The notes beneath the pieces were generated by a model. The model saw nothing but the letters and a program-made list of their open reading frames with translations, ran no database searches and was not told the origin of the DNA. A stretch of 64,000 nucleotides of DNA from Bimastos eiseni (Eukaryota > Annelida > Clitellata > Crassiclitellata > Lumbricidae): the NCBI GenBank assembly GCA_959347315.1, contig OY365810.1, positions 29,783,385 to 29,847,384 of the forward strand, in the 5' to 3' direction. Positions 48,550 to 61,200 of the stretch are shown here, one piece after another. Made by a program: the position numbers and the translations under genes. Numbering within the stretch: the first letter of the stretch is position 1; each line of letters starts with the position of its first letter.

Positions 48550-50020
48550 TATTTACTGCATACATATATTTACACGTACTATATATCACCGCTTTTCATG
48601 AAGTGGGCATCGTGAATTTACGCGAACAATGGGTCCATCATTAATTGATGTCACTTAGTTACGTGGTCAACAATGGCGCGTGTTAAGTAAATGAGCTCTT
48701 GAGGCGCCGCCGCCACCGAAATCAATCGAATTCAGCCGCAACAAAACCCTCCGACGGCGACGACGGCGACGAATTCTGTTTTCTCTGGAGAACAACCAAA
48801 CGAAGACAAAGTCAGTTGATGGGGTTCTGCGGGAAAGTTTCCCAGATCAAGCGACGAAACGAATCTAAAGGGATGAACAATTGACCTTTAGAAAACCCTT
48901 CGATGCATACATGGTCCCATTCGGCGCATGCATTGAGAATAAAACTGGGCGTGTTGCCTCAGCCCTTCGCGGATATGGGGCGAACGGTGAATGGAGCAAA
49001 TGTTAAGAACGCCCCTTTGAAACGAACAATGGAACGAAGGAACACAGCAACTGTTGCTCATGCGAGAAACATATCACCTGCGAACTGTGACAGGTCTATA
49101 TAACGTCCTATGCATAGTGTGGCAACTTATGCTCGTGTAATATCCAACAATATTTCTATAGCGCAAATTTAGTAATGCTCTCAAAGCAGAAGTGGGTGGT
49201 GGTCACCGTCACCACCATACGTCGTGAATGTAAGATTCCACGGCGAGTCCATTATTAAGACGAGAGGAGAGCACAGGGCATTTAATTATCATCCTTCCTC
49301 AAATGTCATCCCTATTCAATCGTTTCATGGGTGCTTCACTGTTATACACTATAGAGGGTGCCATGGAATGGTAACCCTTGGTCAAGAGTAATATTGCAAA
49401 ATTGTAATAGAATACTTATATAGCACTACTCGAGTAACAGCATCAGGGAGTAGAATCTGATCATTGTGATGGGTATTAAGGCAAGAAACACCTTTCCCTA
49501 ACAGAGCTAAAACAACTTAACAAGTTCCATCCTTCCTCAACATCTGTATAATTAGTCAGTACCAACATCATCTTCATCATCGTTACCATCCTCTCCTCAT
49601 CCTCCTCATCCTCGTCGTCATTATCTCAAAGCAGAATCATTTTCAACGTCATCGGCAACAATGAGAAATTTATAGTCACCGTTTCATCTAATCATGGTCA
49701 TCGTCGTCATCATCAATGATGATGATCATCATCATAATGATAAGCTCAATAAGAACTGACGAATAAGAAGCAACAGCGACCCATCTTCAGCAACAATGAG
49801 AACCCTCAGAAGCTGGGTCCATCTGTCTCTAATTAATCATCACTGATGATAATCAACATTATATTGCAAATCCACCCGTTTAATGATTCCAATCACGCAT
49901 GCAGTAAAGTTGTAGGTCGGTACAACATAATACTGTTGACAGGCATGAAAGAGTAAAGTTGGTGCGAAACTCCACGATCACTCCCACATCAGTTAACACG
50001 CTATTTAACAAGCACTAGAA
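48550..50020. other. Unique sequence upstream of prospero, no gene recognised
   Basis: Contains CAT/CTC triplet runs at 49565-49740. Short frames only. Confidence 0.4.
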
Positions 50021-50025
50021 TTCAA

Positions 50026-50236
50026 TACAATACAATACACGCACCTTTAATATCGCTCTTCTTCCCGAGTTTACCAGAGCTCAAAAGTACACACGCCTCG
50101 AAGGCGCAATTGCATTTATATTGCAGCGCAATCGACTGGCTCAAACTTCCTGTGCAGTAACTGCCTCGGAATAGGATCGAACCCGTACTCTCTAGGTTAC
50201 AGCCCGATCGCCCTAACCAATGGGCCACCGTGTCTC
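50026..50236 (-). mobile_element. tRNA-derived SINE, copy 2
   Basis: Minus-strand head CACGGTGGCCCATTGGTTAG with B-box GGTTCGATCC; body CGAGGCGTGTGTACTTTTGA; conserved 3' element GGAAGAAGAGCGATAT; short TATTG-repeat tail. Aligns by eye with copy 1 over its whole length but with many substitutions, so this is an older insertion. Confidence 0.8.
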
Positions 50237-50239
50237 ACT

Positions 50240-52080
50240 AAAAGTGACTTGGAAACCAATACAACTCATCGTTGCGTTGATAAAGTATCGCCGTTAGTAG
50301 TTATAGTTTTATTAAACATTTTATTCGCTTTAGTAACGCAATTCAATCAAATCGAAGGACTCATACAGTGAGCGACCCAATAGCGTATAATGTATAGCCT
50401 AATGCTCAAGATATCATTAGTCGATGGTTCCTTCTAAGCATGCAGAGGAGCCATTCTGCAAGTAAAAGCTCAGTCGGAATTCAGGAAGGGAATCGGAGAA
50501 GACAAGGAAACAATGTGCGGAAGAAATGAATCGAGGAAAAGATATGCTGTTAGTTGATGTGCGCAGGCCAGAAAGGATTTCGCAGAGTGAAGAAAGTTAC
50601 AGAGTCAGCTGAGTCAGCTGCCAGCAATAGAAACGACGCCGCTCCATACACTTGCTGACAGCTCATGTTCAATGGCTTTGACATACATCTACGTTACAGT
50701 TTGGCACTGCCCTCAGTCTTACGATCGGTTATATAGCTCCAGTAGATTATGTAGTGCTCATGCACAGGTCAATGGTGGTCCAAAGCAATGACAACTGCAA
50801 AGAAACTGCGCATTTAAAAGCAGTTGCTTAGAAGTTTTAAAGAGATCGACATTGGCTCAAAGCATCTCGAAGACTCTGCTTGCGTCTTCTTTCCGTGTTT
50901 ATACAATTTAATAACTTCGTGATATCACGATGAATATTACGGTGCTGATGACAGCGATGAAGATGCTGAACGATGGTTCAACGTAGAATACAGTGCTTCT
51001 GAATCCTAGTTACATGCCATTGCAGAGACGACACGACGACCATTATCAGGAGCAGATGTCTCTGCTCAGCAGGAACGACAAAAGGAATCTTAACGAATCT
51101 GAAATCGCCGAATATGCAAGTGAGAAATACTTACTTAGACAGAAGAATTCGAAGATCTTATCCTTGTTCTATTCGTTTTCGACGTTATACTCGTCCTTCT
51201 CCTCCTATTCTATCTATCTCTCTCTCTATCTGTCTGTCTGTCTCTGTCGATCAACAGACGAGATGCTTTTCGTCAGCATGCACAGACAGCAGGGCGGCAA
51301 CTAAAGACCGACCGACCGACAGACTGCTGGTCCTCCAAAGACATTAACGGTCAGAAGAAGCTTCAGCGACCGACGGGGCAGTCTTCGGCGGCTCCTCCTC
51401 CTTCTCTTCTTGCTCTTCGCTCTTCGACGGCCGTACACTCCGTAGACCTGCTTTACTTAAGGCGCTGGGGCGGTGTTTGACATCTGTCTTGCCAGCCAAT
51501 AGAAAACGCCGCTTCTTGTCGTCTCACTTCGGCCGCTAGAGGCGCACCAACGCGGCCGAGCCAAGCGATGCATGGGCCTCGTCTAACTCAGCCTAGACGC
51601 AATTAAAGGCGGATATTTACCATCTGAGAAGCGAGCACTGATAATAATATTATTATCGAAGGCAGCGGCGAACAGGACTCGAGATGCGCACCGTTGCTGT
51701 CTCTTTCGTCATCATTATTATAATTCGTCTGAAATGAAATTCGATTTTCGTGCTGCACCTGACTTGTGAAGTCTGAAATCTGGGCGAAGGAAACGTGAGA
51801 AAGAGACGGCAAGCCGAGTCTCAGGAGAGGAACGGAGGTCGCCCCGAAAGCGTGACACCCTCACACACGTACACACACGCAACAACCCACACACCTAGGC
51901 GTCTTCTCAGAGTCCGTGGTTCGCCCGATTGGTTGGTATGATATAATGAGGTGGGAGATGAAAGAAGACCAGGTCAACGGAGGGACCAACGACGGGGTCT
52001 CTTACATCCGTTACCACCTCTGTTCATGGGAGACGGAATAACAAAGACCTATTGAATGCCTACATAATCATCGTATAATA
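50240..52080. other. Unique sequence, no gene recognised
   Basis: Short frames, a CTGT run at 51225-51245, GC-richer at 51.3-51.6 kb. No domain or RNA gene recognised. Confidence 0.4.
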
Positions 52081-52204
52081 TATGTATAGCCTATGTTTGG
52101 CGATGAAATTAAGTCTGACTAAAACCCTAACTAAGCAGGTAAAGATGATATGTGACACTTCGGAACAAACTTCCCTCCCCTCCCTAACTCGCCCTTGCAC
52201 ATCC

Positions 52205-52376
52205 CTGTCTCTCTATGCGACCCATGTCTGTCTCTCTGTCTCTGTGTCTCTTTCCGTCTCTGTGTCTCTCTGTCTTTTTCTGTCTATGTATCTCACTGTC
52301 TTTCTGTCTTCAACTGTCACTCTGCTCTGTCTGTCTGTTTCTCTGTCTGTCTTTCTGTCTTTCTGTCTTTCTGCCA
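52205..52376. repeat. (TCTG/TTTC)n leading flank of ATCC array
   Basis: CTGTCT-rich sequence directly preceding the pure ATCC tract; similar sequence follows it at 53220-53345. Confidence 0.85.
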
Positions 52377-53219
52377 ATCCATCCATCCATCCATCCATCC
52401 ATCCATCCATCCATCCATCCATCCATCCATCCATCCATCCATCCATCCATCCATCCATCCATCCATCCATCCATCCATCCATCCATCCATCCATCCATCC
52501 ATCCATCCATCCATCCATCCATCCATCCATCCATCCATCCATCCATCCATCCATCCATCCATCCATCCATCCATCCATCCATCCATCCATCCATCCATCC
52601 ATCCATCCATCCATCCATCCATCCATCCATCCATCCATCCATCCATCCATCCATCCATCCATCCATCCATCCATCCATCCATCCATCCATCCATCCATCC
52701 ATCCATCCATCCATCCATCCATCCATCCATCCATCCATCCATCCATCCATCCATCCATCCATCCATCCATCCATCCATCCATCCATCCATCCATCCATCC
52801 ATCCATCCATCCATCCATCCATCCATCCATCCATCCATCCATCCATCCATCCATCCATCCATCCATCCATCCATCCATCCATCCATCCATCCATCCATCC
52901 ATCCATCCATCCATCCATCCATCCATCCATCCATCCATCCATCCATCCATCCATCCATCCATCCATCCATCCATCCATCCATCCATCCATCCATCCATCC
53001 ATCCATCCATCCATCCATCCATCCATCCATCCATCCATCCATCCATCCATCCATCCATCCATCCATCCATCCATCCATCCATCCATCCATCCATCCATCC
53101 ATCCATCCATCCATCCATCCATCCATCCATCCATCCATCCATCCATCCATCCATCCATCCATCCATCCATCCATCCATCCATCCATCCATCCATCCATCC
53201 ATCCATCCATCCATCCATC
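52377..53219. repeat. Perfect (ATCC)n tract, 843 bp
   Basis: About 210 consecutive ATCC units without a single substitution or indel visible in the given sequence. All six frames are open through it as artefacts (Ile-His-Pro-Ser on plus, Met-Asp-Gly-Trp on minus). Confidence 0.98.
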
Positions 53220-53345
53220 TGTCTATCTATCCATTTATCTAACAATCTATGTATCTCTCTCTTTGGCTCTCAATATCTCTGTCTGTCTATGTCTGTTTGT
53301 CTTTGTCTTCGTCTGTCTGTGTTTGTGTCTCTGTCTGTCTGCCTG
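53220..53345. repeat. (TCTG)n trailing flank of ATCC array
   Basis: CTGTCTATGTCTG-type units. Confidence 0.8.
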
Positions 53346-53667
53346 TCGTGAGATTTGTCGAAAGAACGGAGGAGTAGACGTAGGTGACTCCACAGAGTGC
53401 GATTACAGGAAGTCGTAACAGGAAACCCACACCGCATTCAGACCAGAGGCAGTTGAATAGGGTTTAATGGAGTTGAATTGAGTGAAATGGAACTGTTAGC
53501 ATCGCCTACTGTAACAGTTGGGCATCCTGATTAGAGCAAGAGAAACGAACATTCATTAAATGGTCGTTTGAAGACAGAGCTCCACTGAGACGACGACGTC
53601 TCCTATGTACGAAAGCAACATTATACATAAATATGGGATTCGTAATTAATCACAATCTATCGGTCAA

Positions 53668-53670
<3 letters not shown>

Positions 53671-53716
<46 letters not shown>
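53671..53716. repeat. (CA)n microsatellite
   Basis: 23 uninterrupted AC units followed by imperfect ones. Confidence 0.95.
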
Positions 53717-53717
<1 letters not shown>

Positions 53718-53891
53718 AATGCACACACACATGCCCGCACACACATTCACGCGCGCGCACACACGCGTCTCGTGACACGCTCAGATTCATCGGTTGTAGT
53801 CTTTCACGTATTGATTCATAATGCTAGACTGCTACTAGTCTGGCGCCACATAAGTTCTTAGATTAAGCATAAGACAGCAGGAGATGCACAT

Positions 53892-54006
53892 GATAGTAAC
53901 GTAATATAGACCTAGATAGTAACGTAATATAGACCTAGATAGTAACGTAATATAGACCTAGATAGTAACGTAATATAGACCTAGATAGTAACGTAATATA
54001 GACCTA
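53892..54006. repeat. Perfect 23-bp tandem repeat, 5 copies
   Basis: Five identical units beginning GATAGTAACGTAATATAGAC and ending CTA. Confidence 0.95.
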
Positions 54007-54579
54007 GATGCCTATGCGCAATTGTAGAAAGGATATTAAAAGTCAGATAGGGTCAGGCGAGATAAAGCAAACGATGAGGTAGGAAACGGTAGGCCTATGT
54101 TATTGGACAGTGTAGGCCTAGAAGCCTACGCACGAGGTGTTGGCTTTTTGGCTTTCTACGTCTGTCTGTGTATATATTTCGTTATGTCTCTATATCTTTA
54201 TGTTTGTCCCTATGTTTTGCTAAGCACCTTCTCAATGTAGAATTCGTGCTTCAATGTCTTGCATGTAATCAAATATACTTATCTAATCATAGTTTATTTC
54301 TTGTCTACTCTTTCCGGAATGAGTTACGGTAGCGACTTGAAAGCGGATCTTCTGTGAATGTGGTGGGGGTGAGGGAGATGTGTGGGGGGGGGGGGGTTGT
54401 GGTGGTTGTGTGTGCCGTCTACGATTCGTCATCGAACTGATTGCGCTTAAGTTATTGATTGATGATGACTCTCTTGAACAATTAGCATTCATTAGCATCC
54501 AGCGACAGCATTCCTTGCAAACACCACAATTAGACCCAGAACTGTAATAAATTCTGTGTGACGAAATATAAATAATCTA

Positions 54580-54682
54580 CAGACAGACAGACAGACCAGA
54601 CGGACGGACAGACAGGCAGACACACAGACAGATGGACGGACGTACGAACAGACGGACGGATAGACAGACAGACAGACAGACG
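54580..54682. repeat. (GACA/GACG)n repeat
   Basis: ACAGACAG and GGACGGAC units. Confidence 0.85.
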
Positions 54683-55005
54683 GGCACTTGCTACGAATAT
54701 TTATGGCTGTCTTATAGGTATACAGTCATGAAACGTCCATGTATAAGCCTATATGCCTGCATAGCATAAGACATAATTATGACACCATCCATGACGTATA
54801 CGACATGCGTTGGCATAAGTGAAAAGGATGTCCGCCCTATTCGAGTGGGGGCGGGTGGGGGAAGATAGGTTGTGCTTATGGAAAAACCCTGTTTTAATGT
54901 TAATACTGTGAACTGTTTTCGATGGGTAAAAACCATGCGGGGTCTCGTAAGGGAAAGGGTTATTTAGACACCGAACGAAAATTGTTTGCGCTGTGGGAGG
55001 ATGTC

Positions 55006-55462
55006 TGAATTGAGGAGTGCCAAGGAAGTACTGAGGAGTGCCAAGGAAGCACTGAGGAGCGCCAAGGAAGTACTGAGGAGTGCCAAGGAAGCACTGAGGA
55101 GTGCCAAGGAAGTACTGAGGAGTGCCAAGGAAGCACTGAGGAGCGCCAAAGAAGTACTGAGGAGTGCCAAGAAAGTACTGAGGAGTGCCAAGGAAGTACT
55201 GAGGAGTGCCAAGGAAGTACTGAGGAGTGCCAAGGAAGTACTGAGGAGTGCCAAGGAAGTACTGAGGAGTGCCAAGGAAGTACTGAGGAGTGCCAAGGAA
55301 GTACTGAGGAGTGCCAAGGAAGTACTGAGGAGTGCCAAGGAAGTACTGAGGAGTGCCAAGGAAGTACTGAGGAGTGCCAAGGAAGTACTGAGGAGTGCCA
55401 AGGAAGCACTGAGGAGCGCCAAAGAAGTACTGAGGAGTGCCAAGAAAGTACTGAGGAGTGCC
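55006..55462. repeat. 21-bp minisatellite, ~22 units
   Basis: Units contain CTGAGGAGTGCCAAGGAAG plus TA or CA, with two variant positions (AGTA/AGCA and AGTG/AGCG) and occasional AAGAAAG. A 21-bp period keeps several frames open on both strands as seven-residue repeats (for example Arg-Ser-Ala-Lys-Glu-Val-Leu). No non-repeat domain adjoins, so coding is not supported. Confidence 0.93.
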
Positions 55463-56010
55463 CAACCTGCCTTTCGTGTCTCCAAACTGGTATTACCAGC
55501 TTCGCCTGTTCCGTGTGTTTCTCGCTAGCTCTTATTCTGAATTTTTCATGCGGATCCATTATAGCAGTACTTTCAGTTGTATACGACTCTATTAGTTGTG
55601 TGATAACAAAGACCATCAGCGTCGCTCTCCTCACTAATCCAGCCTTAAGACTGGCACTGCCAGAGTGCAAGTAATGGAAGAACTCTGCGGCTCTATAGTG
55701 ATGCTTGTTTTTATTAGAAGTCGGATTTCCCACTGTTGCTCAATTCTTATTGCCCCTGGGGTTCTGGGGCGACTATAGATCAGGTCATGCGTTTGGCTCA
55801 TTGATTGAATTCCCAAATTCGTCTCTGTCTCTGCCTTTGGCCCAACGAATCTCATCTTGCATCACTGCTCCGGTTTCACGTTGCATCGTGACTGTGCTCT
55901 ATCTTACCTGCAGTGCGATCTCTGACACTCTCTCTGCGACCAAGGGGGGAACTAATATTTCCACGGGATCTCTTGTCTGACAGGCAATAGTGAGCTTTCT
56001 CGGTTGCAGG

Positions 56011-56988
56011 CAGAGGCGTCACTATATCATAGGGTTGGTGCCACCCGGTGCGGTCACTCGTGGAGTCATGGTGTAACCCCGTATGGAACTCCTCCCTTAT
56101 AGTTACCAGACTTTACAGAATCCTTAGTAGTCCCAAATGCTTTTGTACTAGGCCTAATGTATGTCACCAATAACTCTTAATATATAAACAAAAAAACCAG
56201 ATTTTTTCTTTCTGTCCAAACGAATTGCTCACGAGCGAAATGCTGTGGCGATATGAAAATTCTGCAGAACGTTTCTATGAGAATTTCTAGGCTAACATGA
56301 CTATTTTCAGCACACATTGGCTTTATATTCCGATATCTAGACATCGCGAATTATACAATTCACGCACATTCGATATGTGACAGCCGCGATTTGCATTCAC
56401 TTTATATGAAGGTATAGTGTTATTTTTAATACGCAAATCAGGCGCGCTATTTATATAACCATAGCCTCGATCGGAGCTTTCGTCCAATGATCAAAACACT
56501 TGCGATCGGGCGAATTTCATGGGCGAAGAGCTCACCCGCTGAATTCAAAAATCAATTCCAGGTGAAGCTATACGCTATATATATACTTCCTTTATATTCA
56601 TTCATCCATTCATGTTAACACACATTTAGAGTTCTTTCAAGAAGTCCACTCGATCACGCTCTCAGCCCAACCACGGCGATACAAATCAGTCTTAATAAGC
56701 AAATTGTGAAAGAAAGATGCATTACTGGTTAGTAATGTCGACACTGATAGCAGCGTATTTGAAGGTTACAAAAGTAGGTCTACAATGTATATCTTGGCAT
56801 AGAGTTTAAACATCACGCTAATTGATACACTATCTTAATCATAATGTAAAATAAGATTACGAAATAAGTTTAGTTATTAATTAAAAATTCTGCTGAAATT
56901 CTGAAACAAAGACAGCCAGAACGTCATTTTGGTGTCACCTCTCCGATGGCGTCACCCGGAGAGGTCCGCACCCCCTAGTGACCTCTTG
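56011..56988. mobile_element. hAT-like non-autonomous DNA transposon with 8-bp target duplication
   Basis: The left end is CAGAGGCGTCACTATA; the right end, read inward, is CAAGAGGTCACTAG, an imperfect terminal inverted repeat beginning CA. GTTGCAGG lies immediately outside both ends (56003-56010 and 56989-56996), a perfect 8-bp duplication of the kind hAT transposases make. G- and C-rich subterminal sequence (GGTGCCACCCGGTGCGG left, GGGGTGCGGACC right) also matches in orientation. The 978-bp interior is AT-rich with no transposase frame, so it must depend on a transposase from elsewhere. Confidence 0.75.
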
Positions 56989-57479
56989 GTTGCAGGTACC
57001 TCAACCATGAATGACCTACCGTCGGAACAGCGGTCATCACCTCTGATCAATCAAAGCCAGGTTTTATAAATCACTAGTCTTGTTTTTTAGTGGCTATAGG
57101 CTGGGAGCGCTCATGAGTCTACGCTTCTTAAAGGGAGCTCAGAATGAATATAAAAAAATGACCCTTCCAAACGGTGATCAGTAAGGAAAGGTCATCAGAG
57201 ATATCATGGCGACTTGTAAACATGGTCAGCAGCCAAGTGGCCTAGGCTTACGTCAGTACAGTTGTAGATAGAAAATGCCAGACTCTCTGAAACTGAAGAG
57301 ACGTAGTCACTTAGCTACATGTAGGTGAACACAGGATCTGTTTTATTGAGCCGCCTTGTGCCTCCCAATTACCACAATATTGCTTGCACAACTGTGGATA
57401 TATATAATTTATATAAAGACAAAGGTCATATATATATATATATATACACTTATATACACACTACCAGTCTACCATACAA

Positions 57480-57661
57480 CTGGAACTGAAATTTGATATC
57501 GTTCATCTTACAGTTTAGTTCAGAAGTGCACACACACGCCTCGACGGTGCAACTGCAGTTGCAATTGTGCACGAAGGACTTGCTCAAGGTCCCTACACAG
57601 TGACTCCTAGGACGAGGATCGAACCCGCTCACCCAACGCACACTGAGCGTTACAGGCCGTA
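57480..57661 (-). mobile_element. tRNA-derived SINE, copy 3 (5' truncated)
   Basis: Minus-strand reading GCCTGTAACGCTCAGTGTGC, B-box GGGTTCGATCC, TTGAGCAAGTCCTTCGTGCA, CGTCGAGGCGTGTGTG and GATATCAAATTTCAG follow the same order as copy 1. The A-box region is missing: the head is replaced by a CT/TA microsatellite. Confidence 0.8.
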
Positions 57662-57671
57662 TACGACGATG

Positions 57672-57673
<2 letters not shown>

Positions 57674-57742
<69 letters not shown>
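57674..57742. repeat. (TC)n then (TA)n microsatellite
   Basis: About 22 TC units followed by about 11 TA units, at the broken 5' end of SINE copy 3. Confidence 0.95.
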
Positions 57743-58143
57743 ACGCGTAGGGTGAACTTTGGAAGTAGGGTGAACTTTTTTTGAAGAGGGGCGAGGGGTA
57801 TTCAATCAAGTACAGTAGCCCTAGGTCTGTCCCTGTCTACAGCACTGACATAGCACGTACACGTAGGCGTACACGGGCATCCATCTTGCCTTGGAGAGGC
57901 ACTTTTGTCGTTTCAGTAAATTAATATCTAAAATTGGTAGTAGGCTAGTAGCACTGTTTATGACTTTGAACGCCGCCAAAATAATAAGATGACTGGCAGA
58001 ATTCTACTCCATGAAGCTCATTGTCCTTATCTAGTAATCCAGCGAAAATCTAATTTCCATCAAACAAAATGCCTCTTCCACTGCAGAGTTTTAGAAAATT
58101 CATAACATGGAAAGTAACAGTTTATTTATTGTACGCTATATCG

Positions 58144-58146
<3 letters not shown>

Positions 58147-58199
<53 letters not shown>
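58147..58199. repeat. (TA)n microsatellite
   Basis: About 26 uninterrupted TA units. Confidence 0.95.
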
Positions 58200-58201
<2 letters not shown>

Positions 58202-61200
58202 GTTCAGACAGGAAGTTTAACGCGCTAGACAGCAACTAACAGTATTAGAACACACTTTGAAGCACTGCAGAGGGGTCTATGATTCAGCTGACATTACCAA
58301 ACGTCATTACACTTAAAACAGTTTGATTAAAACAAAGCCCTTAGCTTTACCTAAACAGAACTGTTGAATATCCATGTAATCAGTGGTAACGCCAGCCAGC
58401 TACAGACTCCGATGTAAGCAACAAATTCTTGAAGCGGAAAGAAGCTGGACAAAGAATGAAATCAATGAATGTGAAACATCGATAAAAATAACGGCAATCA
58501 TTCTACGACTGGACTGAGAGCTCAGCGCCTTCACTATAGCACAAAAAGTTAGAATAACAGCCGCACACATCTTTCTCAATTGTTCTATCAAACAGGGACA
58601 TGGACTCGGGTAGTATTAAGAGCCATCCATGAAATTGCGGAATTCGCTGCGTCAGAGAAGCACATCCTACTTAAAATCGCTCATAAAGTCAATGTTTGGT
58701 AACAACGGACGATAGTGTAGGAAATTTGTTTACATGCCTTAAGGGCAGTTCCCAATGCTGGTGCTCAAAGGCAACCGTATGCATGACGCTTCCTCGACTT
58801 CATAATTCTCAGCCTTGGCGTACACTAGCGGGTGGTCCATTACCCTCCTCGCCGTCTCATATATATCTTCCCACTAGCAGCGTACGGCCAGTGTACTCGT
58901 TATAGATGAATTCGCCAGGGGCGCAGCTGTAAGAGCGAAATTCTGGAGAAGCATTTCATCGTCAGAGGGAATGCCAGCCTCGGCCTCATAACTGACAGCC
59001 CAGTATGCTGTCGGAAAATGAGACAAACATTGTAACCCACAGTCAGACGTTCATACTCGGTAACTAAATCAACCGACGCCGTTGAGAGCAAATCAAATGC
59101 ATGAACCAATTGAGATTTCAAACGATACGCAGAAGAACGGTTAAAATGTCTTTTGGGAACTTCAATTCAAACCATTTATCTCATTTATCGACGACACCAG
59201 GAGAATCGAGTAGGCTCCGTGACACAAAATTGAAAATGTTCACTTAGGCCTAACGCATCTGTTTCGGACACTAACTAAACAAACATCGAAAAAGCTAACA
59301 CACAGCCGTTACCTAGAAATTACTGCAGACTTACATTACTAAAAACAGCATCTAGTGAAAAGATTGAGAATACAATAAGGAATTTCCGGTATAGACAAAG
59401 TCGCGATACGGTACAGTCGTACAGCAGGTAAATAATTGACTAGATAATTAATCCAATTCAAATATAACACGTCTGAGCTAACATTTATCCTAGTTTTAAA
59501 TGCATAATGTGAATTCAATTCCACACAATCACAGAGGAAAGAAGAAGCCAGATTTTTAGTATTTATACACTGAATGCAATGGCCATTTATCGATAAGCGC
59601 TAAATAAAAAAATGGCTTCATGATGATCGACGACATATACTTTATTACACGTGACTACCAGCAGACGTTGTTATGAAGTAAACAACAGTAGTGTATAAAA
59701 TAATGTAAAACTTGAAAAACGAGGCAATTAATATAAAAAAATCATTAAACTACCGTATACTTCGAAGACAACAATAAAGTAAATATCATATGAAAAAGTT
59801 CTTAGTTAGGATGTGAAATAAAATTACAAACGCGTTTGGCTAGAGACGGCTATGAAGACGGCCTATCATTTGCCTGTTTCAGACGTGTTCTTTGAAATGG
59901 CGTTCTTTGCACTGCAACTTTAAGTCGTAGGCTACAAGATTAGAGTGGCTAGAGAGGCTCACCCAAATTTTTCGTTCAACCAGCCTCTGACAAACCAAGC
60001 CAGTGTAATTATCAATATTCTCGCAGCTTCGTCGCCATCTTGCAAGCGAGCAGCTTACAAGACGAGCAGAGCGAGGTCATTCGAAAACTTTCAGACATGT
60101 AGCTTACTCGAACTCAAAAACACTTTCAACTTCAACTCGCTTATAAACCTCCGCCGTCAGTCCTTTGTGACATAAATGGTTTAATCTTTATCTGTAAGCC
60201 GACTTTCTGCTAAAAACGTCAGAATTCTTACACATCTATTTGCCCTATTGTAATGCGGCTATTAATTGTGTTTAGATTACCACCATGCGCAATAATTATT
60301 AGGCGTATGCATATTTATTATTGCGCACAGACCTAGAAAATGTGTCTTATATTAATAGACCTGGATTAAATCGGCAACACCTTTGTCCGGTAGGCCCTAG
60401 ATTTTAAATTGTCATCCATTCCTAGGTTAGTTGATCACTGGTATTGTTGGTATTATTCAGTGTGCATATGCGGTGGACGCGGGGCGCCGTATAGAAAGAG
60501 TGCGTAAAGTCTAAAAATGCGGCGACATGCATATGCAAATGCATTTCTAGTGCAAGTTACGAGCAGAATAATGCATTGGGATATGCATTGAAGACACCCA
60601 ACGATGCGAGAACGTCGCCCGCCGGGAAACTTGAAGTCCCCATTATATTTATGCCGTGAATCAATTCGAAGACAACGACGCTTTCCACCGTTGGTTTGCT
60701 ATTCATACAAGCAGCTTTTAGGACACAATAGAGCGTCACTGTTCAAACATCCGGACGCAAGCTTTGCAGAAGTCTAAAACATGCATAAAAGAGCTCATGC
60801 CTTCCTGGCTTATTGCAGGAGATTGGCTACTGTTCATCAATTTATTCAATGGGTCGTTAAATATGCTAATAGCTGACAGACATTCTTCTAAAAGGACTAT
60901 TTTATCTATTGTGCCAGATTTCCAGGTTAGGAATATTTTAAAATGAGACAGTAGGAATCCAGGTTACTTAAACTCCACACGATATGTTGTTCGATGCCAG
61001 TGACCAACTAACCTATTGATTTTGATATACTGCTTCCTGCCCATGTTTCATATCCTGAACCATCATTTGGTCTAATCACGACCACTAAACAAACGCTTCA
61101 AGAGAAAAACGCTGAACATTATGCTGAATAATTAACCTGCACAATACATTGTTAGGCAATTACAACAGCATTTTAACAATTTGGTGTGAATCTTCAAGAT

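Noticed and set aside
52082..53418. Long Ile-His-Pro-Ser and Met-Asp-Gly-Trp proteins on both strands
   Set aside because: Artefacts of the perfect ATCC repeat; every frame is open.
54749..55733. Frames of 170-257 codons over the 21-bp repeat on both strands
   Set aside because: Open on both strands because the period is a multiple of 3; no flanking domain or splice context supports a gene.
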